Below the pieces are notes generated by a model that did not search any database, was not told the origin of the DNA, and saw nothing but the letters and a program-made list of their open reading frames with translations. Shown here piece by piece: positions 37,285 to 49,087 of a DNA stretch of 64,000 nucleotides. The translations under genes were made by a program, and so were the position numbers. The stretch's first letter is position 1; every line of letters begins with the position of its first letter. Origin of the DNA: Cladophialophora immunda (lineage: Eukaryota; Ascomycota; Eurotiomycetes; Chaetothyriales; Herpotrichiellaceae); NCBI RefSeq assembly GCF_000835495.1, contig NW_015622543.1, forward strand, positions 2,586,806 to 2,650,805, given 5' to 3'.

Positions 37285-38628
37285 ATTGTAGATCTCGCAA
37301 ACAAATAGTTTTCGTTGCTGGACAGTCAAAAGGCTTCATTGCTGATGATTTGTGACATTGTGCCGTGATCATAGGATCCAAGGGGCGGAAAATTGAAATG
37401 AGGTAGCTTTCTCAGCAAAGTATCTGCTTATATAGATTGATCAAGACTAGAAATGCTGTTATCGAATGTCCTAAAGAAGGCTTAAATGGAATGTTTCAGT
37501 CGAGGACAGATAGCGAGATACTATTCCTTCAACCCGTCTTCATACTAAGGTCTTCATTGGGTCTAACTTCTTGCTTGCTCAATGATTCGGCGGAGTTCGG
37601 CCACACGACGTCGACATTCTGTTGCATCATTCCCCACTTCTATCTTCCACGCCCTGTCCATCTGGCTTGGGGCATTCAGCAGAATTTCGCCCTTCTCTCC
37701 AATGTCCCTAAAATTCTGGGCTATTCGACTCCGGGTTGCCAGTGACGAACCTGTTTCAGAATCTATTCCCTCTTAATGCCAGTTCAGATTAGCACTCAAC
37801 GAGGATTAACAATGAGCGAACTCGACTAAAGATTTGTTGACATCTTCAAATACCCTTCTCTGTTATCGCATCAACATGACACTATACCTTGTTTTCGTCT
37901 CCCTCGGTGATTAATAATAATGTCTACTGAAAAGAAGCGCAAGGATGCAGTACCGGTCCTCTTCTCCTTATCCCAAACCCGATTTCGAATCTAGTCACTG
38001 CGTCGTCATCTACCCGCCTGTGCGCCTTGACTTCTGGCGAGACAGCGCTCGCTCTTGACAAGTCCTTCGCGGCCAATCATCATGACCACGCCTTAACCGT
38101 CCCTCACACTTCATACCGCAAACAAAGCCCCAGGAGAGAGAAGTCGGGCACATAGCCGCGGAAAGCCGGCGGCGTGTCCAGCCTGCGATCGGGCCCTCCT
38201 GAACCGGAGGTGACGAAGAAAGTAGTTCTAGACACTCGAATCTCATCGGATGTTGTTCTTGTGAACAAATGAGAGTCCTCGACGCCGGAGAGTTGTCTCA
38301 TAAGCTAAATGCCTGGGGAATGCCGAGTGCGGAGTTGCGACGTCCGGGGTTATGACTTCTGGGAAAGCGGGCATGCTGGAGGCATTCACGCCACGGCATT
38401 CCCACGCCGAGCAAGGGAGTTATGCTCCAGGCACACAGATTTTGAACACCAGGGTACAGTCGACTTTGTGAGACTGGGCTAGAACGTCGTTCAGAAGCTC
38501 GAGACTCATAACCCACCATTCACTCCTTGAATTGCAGCAGATTCTACTCGACATCAAACCAGTCAATCCACCTATCATACCTCTCTGCAAAGTCTCTCAC
38601 AGAGCTCCAGAAGATCACTGAACCCAAG
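37285..38628. other. Long intergenic region upstream of sugar-type MFS gene
   Basis: About 1.34 kb between plus-strand genes. Short open frames on both strands have no family features; I see no repeat or RNA gene. Confidence 0.5.
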
Positions 38629-40406
38629 ATGGCGGTCGAATCTGGAATCATCACAAGTAGCAAGCGAGCCTTCAACTTGCTCAACTTCTCGACTTGCTTT
38701 CTCCTCGCACTCGGTTCCTTCGTTTACGGCTATTTTGCCGGTATCATCGGCACGACCCTCACAAAGGCATCATTTCTTTCATACATGGGCTTGATCGATG
38801 CCGATGGCAACCAAACCGCGGACGCCCCTGGCCTGATAGGAGCAACGACTGGTGTATTTCAGGTAAGCATAACTTTCCCGTTGCAGTACTCGGTGATGCT
38901 GATGACGACGAAACGCAGGCTGGTGGTATCTTCGGCATCATCATTACCGGCTATCTGGCAGATAAGATTGGACGCAAGCGGACCTCCATCTACGTTGGCA
39001 TTCTCGGCATCGTCAGCTCAGCCATCATATCCGCATCTCAGAATGTGGGCATGTTTATCGCTCTTCGTTTCTTCACAGGTGCAACCGGTTTCGCATTCAT
39101 GACAGTTATGATTGTCTATTGCGCTGAGCTTGCCCCTGCTGCGCTTCGTGGGCTTTATGTTGGATTGAACGGAGCATTGTGTGCACTGGGCTTCGCTGTC
39201 TCTTCTTACTTTGGTGTTGCTTTTTACAATGTCTCGGACGAAGTCCAGTGGCGCGTTCCGATTGCCCTGGGAACGATATTTCCCGTGGTGCTCACCGTGG
39301 GCTACGTTTTCGTTCCCGAGTCACCTCGATATCTCCTTATGGAAGGTCGGAAAGATGACTCGCTGAAGGTTATGTTGAGCCAACATGGCCGTGGGGAACA
39401 CGAAGATTTTGCCCGGGCGGAATTCTTTCAGATGGAAAAGCAGACGGAGCTCGACATGACCAGCGATGCTTCTTGGAGGCAGTTCTACAGCAAGCCCTCC
39501 GTTCGACGGCGGGTGATTATTGCGGTTGTTCTGGCATTTCTGTCTCAGAGCACCGGGAACCTGGTCATCAATAATTATGTGAGCTTGCCTGAAGTCCTGG
39601 ATATCTTGCTTTCATAAACTGATGGATAAAATCAGGGCTCAACCCTCTGGAGCAATCTCGGCTACGACGCCTACACTCAACTCTGTTTCCAGGCTGGATA
39701 CATCACACTCTCCCCTGTTTTCAACGTTATTGGGTCAGCCCTTGCCGACCACTTTGGACGCCGGACTTTGCTGTTCGTTGGCCTAAGCATGTGCTTGATG
39801 TGCGTCACTATCGAGACCATCATGATTGCTCTCTACGGCGCGGCCGGCACGAATAGGGCAGGCTTGGCTACCGGTGCTGCCATGCTCTTCCTGTTCCAGG
39901 CCAGCTACGCAGTGTGCGGCGATGTGTGTGTCTTCATCATTGTCAGCGAAATCTTCCCCAACCATCTCCGCGCAAAGGGAAGCACGGTCGCTTTTACTGC
40001 CAACGCCTTGACGAACTTGGTCTACCTCCAGGTGGCCCCGACCGCCTTTGCTCACATTCATTGGAGGTTTTTCCTGGTAAGGCTCCTCCAATCGGATTTG
40101 CTGTCCTTTCTCGTAAATGTCGGATTTTTCTAACCAATTTTTCTTTAGCTTTTCATCGCAGTCACCGCCTGCGGTCTGGTGTGGGTCTACTTCTTCGTGC
40201 CTGAAACGAAAGGCGTCGCCCTGGAGGAGTTGGCTGAGATATTCGGCGATGCGGTTGCCGTTCACGCATCGGATATCACCGTCGACCATGATGCTCACGA
40301 GGTGCATTTGGACATGCACAGCCAGGACGAGGCTAGTTCCACGTACATCACAGAGACGAACGCGAATAAGGACAAACCCGTGCATATGGAAAAGTCCGGC
40401 ATGTAG
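38629..40406 (+). CDS. MFS transporter, sugar-porter type
   Basis: Twelve-helix carrier of the sugar porter subfamily. Four exons in phase: 38629-38862, 38919-39578, 39636-40076 and 40149-40406, giving about 530 aa. The signatures are GYLADKIGRKRTS after helix 2, PESPRYLLMEGR at the end of the first half, ADHFGRRTLL, and the closing PETKGVALEEL. The C-terminus is long and acidic, with His-rich stretches (VAVHASDITVDHDAHEVHL), probably cytosolic. Members of this subfamily also carry quinate, inositol or other polyols, so an aromatic-acid-like cargo such as quinate is possible but not shown. Confidence 0.9.
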
Positions 40407-41125
40407 GTCGACACAAGGGCTCAAGGGAGTGTCAGGTGATTTTGGGGGTATGGTCGGGGGCCAGCTTTTCTTGGGCCAGCTTTTCTGTTTACCACAATCA
40501 GCTCCATGCCCTTGCGACGACTTCTTGAGTTACCTCCGGCATCAAATCCAGCGTCTCCAGTCTGAACAAGGCTGAGTAAAAGGGGGTTTTGGGTGGAGTT
40601 GACGTAAGAATCCGAAGTGGAGAATATCGCCCATCTCCGGCTAGCTCAATCTGCAATGTCTCCACCACGAGGACAGAGATAGCATAACTGTGCACTACGG
40701 AGTGTCGGTGGTAGTGAACATTGAAGCAATGAAGAGATCACGGTGCCATACAAGGTTATCCTCCGAGCGTGGAGTCGTCGCCCTCCACTCCAGCTCCTCC
40801 CCCTCCGCCTCCGCCCCCTCGTCCGTGAGCGGTCTAGCGGCGCCCAAGCCTGAGGGTTCCTGGGTTGAGTTTGCCGAGCAGGAAGACCCCTTCTCAAAGG
40901 CCGGGCAACAGGTTCTCGCAACAATGGACACGGGATTTGGTACGCCGCGACAGCCTCGCCACGTTGCCAGATAAGAGCGAAATACACACTCTGCATCTGA
41001 AAGGGTCACAGGTTTTTGGAACAAAGTAAAGCAGAGTTATTCCTTTGGCCTAGCAAAGTACATGCACTAGCGTACCTAGATGATGCTGCATTTCCAGTCA
41101 TTGCCTCGGTGTGACTGCAGCCCTG

Positions 41126-41159
<34 letters not shown>

Positions 41160-41188
41160 CGATGTGGAGGCAAATGAAGTCTCCTCGT
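40407..41188. other. Intergenic between convergent genes, with hexamer microsatellite
   Basis: About 780 bp. Contains the CCACGA repeat at 41126-41160; otherwise nothing recognised. Confidence 0.5.
41126..41160. repeat. (CCACGA)n microsatellite
   Basis: Five perfect CCACGA units plus a partial one, 29 bp downstream of the SnoaL-like stop codon. Confidence 0.9.
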
Positions 41189-41728
41189 CTAGGCACTTGC
41201 TCGTCCACTGACTCCTTTAGGATCCTGGCCCGTCATCCACGCACAGTACAAGTCTATCTTCCAAATCGCCCATTTGCCGTCGGGCTCGCGCCTGATCGTC
41301 CAGCGGTACACGGCCCCGGCGTCGAAATGCCTGTCCAGCTCGTCCCGCTTGTAGAGCCAGTGCGTGATGCCGTTGGACCGGACGTGCGCCACCTGCCGGT
41401 CCGGGCTGAAGCTGATGTCGAAATTGCTGCTTTGCAGGTGGCATTGGTCGTACTGTGCGACCTCCGGGCCCCAGGCCCAGGCCCCCAGCCCCTTGCGGCC
41501 AAAGTGCTCGCCGAAGGCGTACTTGACGTGGGCGTCCTCGGTAAACAGGGCCTCCCATTGCTGCAGCGCCTTGGGGTCTTGAAAGGCCAGGTCGTGAAGC
41601 GCCGTGTAGTGGTCGATCAGGTGTCTGACGGCTTCGACGTCCTCCTGCTCTTGAAGCCGGCGTTCCAGTTGGGCCACCTTTTCGGTGAGTGCGACGATTT
41701 GGAGGGAGTAATTTGTGTCAATTGCCAT
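41189..41728 (-). CDS. SnoaL/NTF2-like domain protein
   Basis: Single-exon protein of 179 aa with an NTF2-like cone fold. A coiled-coil-like N-terminus (LTEKVAQLERRLQEQEDVEAV) is followed by LIDHYTALHDLAFQDP, WEALFTEDAHVKY and a C-terminal DGKWAIWKIDLY strand, as in SnoaL-like and ring-hydroxylating-dioxygenase beta-subunit-like proteins. Such proteins act as isomerases, cyclases, dehydratases or small-molecule binders. The Asp/His pair of the active pocket may be DHYTALHD. Together with EthD and ABM proteins nearby it belongs to a group of small decorating enzymes. The specific reaction is unknown. Confidence 0.85.
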   Translation of the reverse strand: MAIDTNYSLQIVALTEKVAQLERRLQEQEDVEAVRHLIDHYTALHDLAFQDPKALQQWEALFTEDAHVKYAFGEHFGRKGLGAWAWGPEVAQYDQCHLQSSNFDISFSPDRQVAHVRSNGITHWLYKRDELDRHFDAGAVYRWTIRREPDGKWAIWKIDLYCAWMTGQDPKGVSGRASA

Positions 41729-42379
41729 CTTCGCCGTTGATTCTTTGCAGAGTAGTGTTTTTTACGGCTTGTGAGTGCAGAGGATATTGGTACACGTGCT
41801 TTCTACTGAGGTTCTGTGGGTTGATGGGGTTCTTTATGCTCACATCTGCCACAGCCAAGACGGTCTTCAGATATCCCGGCCGCCTTCTCCATGAAAGGAA
41901 ACTCTGAGGCTCTGTCTCCATTTGTCAACGTTTCAAATCAGTTCAAATTCCGTATATTTGCGTGGTGCTTGTGCTTCGGATACTGCGTGTTATGCTGAAC
42001 ATATCTGAGAGTATTATTAATATCGGCATTTCAAGTCTCTTCCTGTCGCCCTAGGCAAAGTTTTGATGCAGGCGAGAGCAGATATTAACGAATATGGCCC
42101 TTCCTCTCTTTAGCCGTGCATTTACCTCTAGGTGTCTTATTTAAAAGGGGTATAAACGTCTGATGGTACGTTAATTGGAAAGGCATATGGTTATAATTTC
42201 ATTACGAAGTGCAACTACCGCGCAGAAAGAGGACTCAGTTCGCCATGTAGAATGATGTGAGAAGTCCGTCGGGAAAGATGATCACAGCGGTGCTTTTAGC
42301 TAGATTTATGGGCGACAGCTATGGAGACGATGGTACTGACAGATTCAGCACAATCACACCTGTGCCTTCCACCGCTTGC
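41729..42379. other. Intergenic, upstream of SnoaL-like gene
   Basis: About 650 bp, AT-richer than its neighbours (around 41940-42250). Presumed promoter; no gene seen. Confidence 0.5.
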
Positions 42380-43922
42380 TTAAATCTTTGCCGCCAATTG
42401 TGGAGCCCTATAGTCTGTAGTAATAAAAGGATAGTCGATATATCCCTTTGCCGGGTTTCCAGCCGGATACTGCGCAAAGTACTGCCACTCTTCATCAGCA
42501 CCATCTCAACTGTCGGTCAATAGGAGAAACTCACGTCAAAGTTGTAGTCGAAGGTGATATCTTTCTCTTTACCAGCCATCGCCGCATTGGCAAAGTCCGG
42601 ATTGACAAGCCACGGACGGCCAAAGACGATAACGTCGCCAGTGTTGTCTTTGAGAAGTTCTTCGGCTTCAACCAAAGAGATGGCGCCGTTCAAGAATACC
42701 TTTGCGTTCTTGATCAAATGGCGATATGTCGCCCACACGGGATGCACCGGGCCGCGCATCTTCCCGTCGACTTCCATGTCCATCCATTCTTTTTCCTGGT
42801 TAGCCAGTCTCGCGATATTGCCCGGAGCATTAGACGTACCAAGGTATCTGACGAGATTGATATAGGCCAAGGGACGCTTATCGAGCTCTTTGATGAGGTA
42901 GGTGAATTGTTCAATCTGTCTTTCCACTGGAAACATGCCCAGATCACCCCGACCGACCGCTGGAGATAACTTGATGCCCACGCGATATGGTCCCCATACC
43001 TCAACTAGAGCATCAATGCACTCGAGACAGAACCTTGCTCGCTTGAGACTTGAGTTAGATCCTGGTGATATCGTTAGGAGTCTCGGGACCTACATTTTCC
43101 ACGGAGCCACCATAGGCGTCTGTGCGAATATTGGCACCGTCGTCCAGAAACTGGGACGATGGAGTCAGTAGAGAATCTTGGCCACTGCGGAGCTTTCTGT
43201 GGGAGCAGACCTGTGACACCAGATACCCGTTTGCGCCATGTAGTTCAACCCCGTCGAACCCAGCTGCTTTCGCGAAGATGGCGGACCGGCGGAACTGCTC
43301 TACCATCGTTTTCGGGTCCTCAACGGCCGTGGGTGTGGAATAGCCCTTGTCAAGTCCTGGCTCTAGGTCGTACACTCCGTCGTTGTCAGGTGCAATTCCC
43401 ATGCGAGCCTGGACGGCACTAGGCGCGACAGTCGGTTTCCCATAATCTCGTTGAATTTTGGCGTCCGCATATGTCATTCGCCCGCCTGTAGAAGTCAGCA
43501 TTGAGAGAGCTTTCATTGATGCGGCTAAACAGACAATGCCAGAGCTGGCAGAAGAAAACCGACCCAGGTACAGTGTGTACCTTGTCGACAACCTTTTTCC
43601 AGGCGAGCATATGTTCATGCGTGTTGATTTGAGGGGTTTCGCGCATTGGAGTCCCCTGTGGTTCAATAAGGGCACCCCCAGCGACGATAAAGCCAGCGCC
43701 TCCTAGAGCTCGCTGATAGAAGTATTCTCCGTTGAGCTCGTTGGGATAGGTGTTGTCGGATCTGGAAGATGTTAGACAGCAAGTTGATTCCAGAGCAACT
43801 CGCAATAGCTGGGCACACCTATTTCGAGAAATTGAGGACATTGCAAATCGGTTCCGAAGTTTCAAAGGCCCTATCTGTAGGGGCTCCTTCAGATGCTTGA
43901 TCGGAGTGATGAGTTGCTCCAT
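42380..43922 (-). CDS. Old yellow enzyme-type NADH:flavin oxidoreductase
   Basis: FMN ene-reductase of the OYE family, reducing activated C=C bonds in enones. About six or seven exons from ATG 43922 ([15 protein letters not shown]). Motifs in order: [68 protein letters not shown] and [11 protein letters not shown]. The last intron ends ...GAAGAG and joins to [20 protein letters not shown], finishing at 42380. Length is about 400 aa, usual for the family. It is divergent from a glutathione S-transferase, a common partner in detoxifying electrophilic enones. Inner exon limits are approximate. Confidence 0.87.
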
Positions 43923-44557
43923 TTTCACAATGCGGCGTTTACAAGTGAGCTTTGTTTCTGTGTTCCAACCACAAATACTTGTCCACACGTAACTAATGGC
44001 AAATATAGGAAAGCAATTCAATTTCTGCTTTATATTCACACTTTGATATTGTTAATACTAGCTTTGGCTTTCCTATGGTACGAGGTATGCGGGGTGTCGC
44101 CAATGCTCGTAGCGCTGAAAAGCCTTGGACGGCTTTTTCAACACCGTTTGATCGAATCGACCGATAATACCGTTCTGTAATGATTATGTCGGATTACTCA
44201 TTATATCTGGGCGAACATGCTTCGGCTCTCTGCGTCTTCTCCAGTACAGTTCTTTACACAACACCAAGTAAAACTCGCTTCCTGGCATCACTTGTGGAGA
44301 GGCATTTGGGTTTACCTAAGCAGAGGTTCCGAATCTGGTCCTTTGGGCTCCGTGCTGGGCGATTCAGCATTTGTTGTGCCGACCGTTAGCGACCGGCCGG
44401 CTTTGTTGGAAGTGCATTTCTGTGATCGAGACGTTGTTGTATTTGAAAGCAACTGGTGAAGACATCCAAACAACTTTGATTTATCTACCAGAAGTCAGTA
44501 AACCATCTCGGCAGTCTACAAAACCAGCGGCCCATATTCGGAAATCGGAAGAGCAAC
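43923..44557. promoter_or_regulatory. Divergent promoter, OYE / GST
   Basis: About 635 bp. Holds a CGACCG pair ten bases apart at 44380-44395 ending in CCGGCCGG (44393-44400), about 160 bp upstream of the GST ATG. Confidence 0.4.
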
Positions 44558-45304
44558 ATGGCTTCTACTTTGAAGCCCCTACTACTTCACGCTCACCACA
44601 ATGGCCCTAACCCCATCAAGATTTCCATTGCTCTGGAGTTCCTGGGGGTGCCGTATGGCATTCGTCTATGGGAAGGCGGTGACGATCCCGAAAAGGGTGT
44701 AAAAGGGACCGCATTTACGAAGATCAACGAGAATGGCCGCGTCCCTGCCCTTGAAGACCCAAACACAGGTGTTGTATCCTGGGAGTCTGGAGCAGTCATG
44801 AACTATATACGTCGTGTTTACGACAAAGAAAACAAAATCGGCCCGAGAGGCGACACGGAGCAAGACCGCGTAGATTTGGAGAAGTGGGAATATCTGTTGT
44901 TGACCACGCTGGGTCCAATGAGTGGCCAGTGCAATTGGTTCAGGTAAGGATGCTGGACTGTTTGCCTGAATATCCCTGAGATTACCATGCTGATAAAGAG
45001 TCCCCAAAGGTTTCACAACAAGGCGAAGAACGAGGATGCACTGGAACGATACCAAGGGCAGACATTGCGTTGCTATGATATACTAGAGGGACAGCTCAAG
45101 AAGAGCAACGGCGAGACGATTATCCCTGGCGGCTACACCTCGGTCGACTGCCATTATGAGCCGTGGATTCGTTTGCACGGCTTCGCTGGGTTAACTCTGG
45201 ACAAACATCCACTTATCGCGAAGTGGTTCAACGCATTCGGAGAGACGAAAGAGGTTAAGGCTGCCTATGAGAAGATCAAGCGAGCTGCAGGACAGATAGA
45301 GTAA
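44558..45304 (+). CDS. Glutathione S-transferase
   Basis: Soluble GST of about 226 aa. Exons 44558-44943 and 45010-45304 join in phase as NWFR-FHNKAKNED. The N-terminal thioredoxin-like domain reads LLLHAHHNGPNPIKISIALE, then INENGRVPALEDP (the cis-Pro loop) and WESGAVMNYIRR (glutathione binding). The C-terminal helical domain has GGYTSVDCHYEPWIRL and KHPLIAKWFNAF. It resembles fungal Ure2/GTT-like GSTs. It would conjugate glutathione to electrophiles such as epoxides or enones, which fits its OYE and epoxide hydrolase neighbours. Confidence 0.9.
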
Positions 45305-45784
45305 ATACTCGAGGAGGTTCAACTTCATTCTCTCCCGCAAGGGCTGCCTCTAGAATCATGCAATCCAGTACTCGCAGCTCTGAGTTTCTCCAATGTGCTG
45401 TCTCGAGGCGTTGAACATCACAGGCAGTTCCGATACGTCGTATGTTCGCAATACTAGCCAGCATTCTCCGCAAAGCCCAGGCGGGCCGTAGCTGGGGTGG
45501 ACTCGGCATTCACCAACGCCGTCTCAGGGTCTGGCTTACATATCAACGTCCGTTTGAAGTCACCCGAAACCACTTGCCAACGGCCAATCAGACTAGGCAC
45601 GCCGCTAGGGAGTCTGGGGACAGGGAAAGCTCGCTGTGATGGGATTGCGGACCCAGCCTCGTCGTGACTCGGTCCCCGCGACCACAGGCTCATAAAAAGA
45701 CTTTCACCATTGTCATACTCTGCATACGAGTAGAGCAGAACAAATAATCTTCATACTAGTTTCCCGGCATTCTCAGACTCAGCC
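45305..45784. other. Intergenic between tandem genes
   Basis: About 480 bp; presumed EthD-gene promoter with a weak AT-rich TATA-like element (CATAAAAAG) near 45690. Confidence 0.4.
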
Positions 45785-46318
45785 ATGGCTACAAAACAAA
45801 AGGTTCTGCGGGTGTCTATGTATCTCAAAAGAAAACCGGGCTTAACCGAAGAGCAATTCAACCACTACTGGTCGCATGTACACGGGCCTTTGGTCAGGCC
45901 GCTGGTGGAAAAGTATGGCATCTTGAAATACACCCAGGTCGGTCCATCTGCGTCTCTGGCGGCTTACTGTGCGCCCGGGCGATGGTTTCGGACGAAATTT
46001 CTCGATGGCTAACATCGGCTTTTGTTTCGACGGCAGTACCATACCTCATCGAATGTTCAGCAAGACACAATGAACGCGTGGCCGGAACTCAAGGCCCTGG
46101 ATGTTACACCGTACGACGGCGTGGCGGAATTCCTCGTCAAGGACATCGAGGGGATCAAAAGGTCTCGGGATGATCCCTTCTTTCTGGAGAAGGTCAGACC
46201 CGACGAAGAGAATTTCTTCGATGTCAAAGGCATGGCTTGGACGACTGGGTGGGAGGAAGTTTACGTTCTCGATGGCAAGATAGTACCGGACGATAAGGCA
46301 TGGCGACATGCTCCGTAA
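45785..46318 (+). CDS. EthD-domain protein
   Basis: Small dimeric alpha/beta-barrel protein, about 144 aa. Exons 45785-45937 and 46037-46318 join in phase as KYTQ-YHTSS; the intron is 99 nt, longer than its neighbours. The EthD hallmark is LKRKPGLTEEQFNHYWSHVH near residues 13-32, followed by GPLVRPLVEKYGI. The C-terminus has FLEKVRPDEENFFD. In fungi such proteins act in polyketide decoration (for example decarboxylation or dehydration of anthraquinone-type intermediates) or in ether and aromatic degradation. No synthase is present here, so a catabolic or tailoring role cannot be separated. Confidence 0.87.
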
Positions 46319-46857
46319 TGTGGGCAGGACTGACACGTATCCTGAGGTCAAACCACAAAGATATCAATTCGCACGTGCTCAAGCATGACTCAAGATCGAG
46401 CCCTTTTTTCACTCTGCGTCTACATGCTCACCCCTCTGCCTCTTGTTCTTCAAGGCTCTGAAATGGGGCTTAATGGGGACATTGGACCAGTGGACCTGTA
46501 ACGCTCGCCAGTATCCCATGCATGCTTAGCACGCACGAAGCGGAGGAAACGATGTTTGTCAGCAGATCCGATGAACCCAAAAGCCATGGCCGTACACGGT
46601 CTTGGAAGCATGCGTCCTTACTGCCGGGGTCGCAAGCTCGAAGAGTCGCATGTCCGGATGATAGAAGCTAAGCTTTGCGAGCCGCCGTTTGTAAAGGCCG
46701 GCTTCCCCGCCGAGTTCACCCCTTGGAGAATCACGGAGGGTGCGAGAGTCGTCATCAAAGTGGTGATGAAGTTGTTAAAGGGTGCCATTCAGGTCATCAC
46801 CCAGTCGGGGACTCGTGCATATTTGTGTATCGCAGTGGCTAATTACAGTACGTCGAA
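46319..46857. other. Intergenic between tandem genes
   Basis: About 540 bp; presumed SDR promoter. An open frame upstream of the SDR ATG lacks family features. Confidence 0.45.
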
Positions 46858-47788
46858 ATGGCGGATCAGCCTGCCCTGGCCAAATTCACCGCCCAACATC
46901 ACCATGCGCCTTACGCAGCCATCTCGCCGTCACGACCAGAGCTTTCAACAGCTGGCAAGGTCGTTGTGATTACGGGCGCGGCTGGTGGAATTGGGTCAGC
47001 CATGTGTCGCGCCTTCGTCGAGGCGGGCACGAAAGACTTGGTCCTGATCGATCTCAATCAGACGGGCCTCCTCAAACTCAAGGCCGAGCTTGAGGATCTC
47101 GGCAAGTCCAAGATACACCCCTTGGTTCTGGACATAACGAATGCTCTGGCGGTGCGAGAAGCCTTCAACACCGTCGAGGCCGTGGTGGGCAAGATCGACG
47201 TCCTGGTCAACAACGCCGGCTACCAAAACGTCAACAAGCCCGTCCTGGACATCGACATCGATGAGTGGTTCAGGTGCTTTGAAATCAACGTCAAAGGCAG
47301 CTTTCTGGTCGCCCTCGAATTCCTGCGGCACTGCAAGGAGCGCGACGCGGTCCTGATCAACCTCTCGAGCATTTTGGCGCACTACGGCGTGCGACAGGGC
47401 CACTGCACAGGCCACAGCGGCTACTGCGCGTCCAAGATCGCCATCACCAAAGCAATGGACATCGTGCAAGAAGAGCTGCCCACCGTGCGGATCGTCAACC
47501 TGCACCCGGGCTTGATTGCCACGGCGATGTCGGCCAAGATAGGAAACACGGCGGTTTCCGTCGATTCTGGTAAAGCCTTCTCAGTCGTGGACGCTACAAA
47601 GACTAATGCCATCTTCCAAAAAACCAGTCAATCTGCCTGCGCATTTCTGTGTTTGGTTGGCAAGTCCCGAAGCCGAGTTCCTGAAAAGTCGCTTGGTGTG
47701 GGCAAACTGGGACGTGGAAGAGATGGTGTCGCGGAAGGATGAAATTCTGGAGAAGGATCTCCTGCGCCTCGAGCTGACAGGCATTTGA
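46858..47788 (+). CDS. Short-chain dehydrogenase/reductase
   Basis: NAD(P)-dependent SDR of about 290 aa. Exons 46858-47569 and 47628-47788; the 58-nt intron carries an ACTAAT branch sequence. The join SVDS-VNLPAHFCVWLASPEAE restores the family C-terminus ending in WANWDVEEM, whereas reading straight through exon 1 gives an unrelated tail. Cofactor motif TGAAGGIGSAM, NNAGYQ, NLSS (Ser) and YCASK (Tyr/Lys) are present. It stands between EthD and ABM proteins on the same strand, which suggests a three-gene functional unit. Substrate unknown. Confidence 0.9.
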
Positions 47789-48378
47789 AGGAGTGCAATA
47801 GAATGTTATCTTCAGCTCCCGCATAGAAACCCACGGTAGCGCGTAACATCCCCCGTTTTCGAGAATCTATCATTGGGTCTGCCCATGGTGCCGCTCTCAT
47901 TCAAAATACTTCTTGTGCTCGTGCTCATTCTCGAAAACTCACAAAAAAGAGGCGTCCGATTTCATGACCACAAGGAGATAGCGTCAAGAACAGGCGCTCT
48001 GTCCGCAGGTACATCCTGTTGATCAATGATTCTAAACATAGCTTGTTTTAAACCCCGGGAGGCGAGACGGTCTTCTACAACGCCGCCGGCGGATCGCCCG
48101 AGCACTCGGCATAGCTGTAACAGTACAAGAAAGGACGGTAGGTAGTGAGCCAATGAGTGTGTGAGCAAGTGAAACAAATCCAAAAGTATATCTTGGGTAC
48201 GGGAGAGTCACAGAGTATATCGGCGCCATCTCCTGACGGGCTTCCAGCTATATTGTCCCACGAGCCATGAGCTCTTCCCCCAGCCGTCGACGGGGATTCT
48301 TCGCACGACCTTCTACATAACTCTTTTCTTTATCAAGGGCACCACACCGGAGAGACATTCAGGCCTGAGAAACAAAAG
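47789..48378. other. Intergenic between tandem genes
   Basis: About 590 bp; presumed promoter of the ABM-domain gene. No other element recognised. Confidence 0.45.
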
Positions 48379-48928
48379 ATGTCCACCGCAGCCCCAGCGC
48401 CGGCCGCGCAGAAGCGGCTCATGTTCCATGTGACCTTTTACATCGCCGACGCCGACGCCGACGAGTTCCTCAGGCATCTGCGCACGACGTTTGAGGCTGT
48501 CACCGCGGAGCCGCAGTGCCTGTACGTGGACACGTACTGGGACCCGAATCACCACGGCACGATCAGGATCGTCGAGGAGTGGGCGTGCGACAGGGACTGG
48601 TTCGTGAATGTGCGTCGACCGTTCTCTCGTGAAACCCTCCCAATCCAGGAACTGGGAACGTTGTTTCGGAATGACTTTGCGCATATCTTGGGTCGTGCCA
48701 GTGCGGCTGATACCTCTCTCTCCTTCTAGGTTCAAATGCCGAAGAAATACTACGACCCCTACCGCGCCGCAACGGAAAAGATGTACATCAAAGAGCGTAA
48801 GTCGAATCAGCTTGTGCTCGGAATGAGTTTTTTTCACTGACCATGTCGCCTGACTTATAGGCACGGTAGAGGATTGGGAGCGTATACCGGGTTGGTGGAG
48901 ACAGAAGCCGGATTACAAGCCAGAGTAG
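48379..48928 (+). CDS. Antibiotic biosynthesis monooxygenase (ABM)-like small protein
   Basis: Ferredoxin-like-fold protein of 121 aa. Three exons in phase: 48379-48609, 48730-48796 and 48861-48928. The core reads RLMFHVTFYIADADADEFL, then TFEAVTAEPQCLYVD and IRIVEEWACDRDWFVN, the layout of ABM-like cofactor-free monooxygenases. The third exon ends WERIPGWWRQKPDYKPE. It ends only 159 bp before the convergent epoxide hydrolase. Family members oxidise aromatic substrates without a cofactor, or are simply regulatory dimers; the catalytic residues cannot be assigned here. Confidence 0.8.
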
Positions 48929-49087
48929 GAGACGAATTAACGGAGGATAGATCTCTGGGTGTTGTATTCTGGTTTCAAAAATGGCTGCTGAGACTATATA
49001 GAAGCGATGGACTAGTTGTCGAAGCAAATGAAGTCAAAGAAATTCAGTTCTATACTCTATCGAAGACGACGAAGTATACAACCGTGT

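Noticed and set aside
39783..40424. 213-codon open frame on the minus strand
   Set aside because: Antisense to the sugar-porter gene.
47570..47742. Unspliced C-terminus of the SDR at 46858
   Set aside because: Reading through gives an unrelated tail; splicing 47570-47627 yields the family C-terminus.
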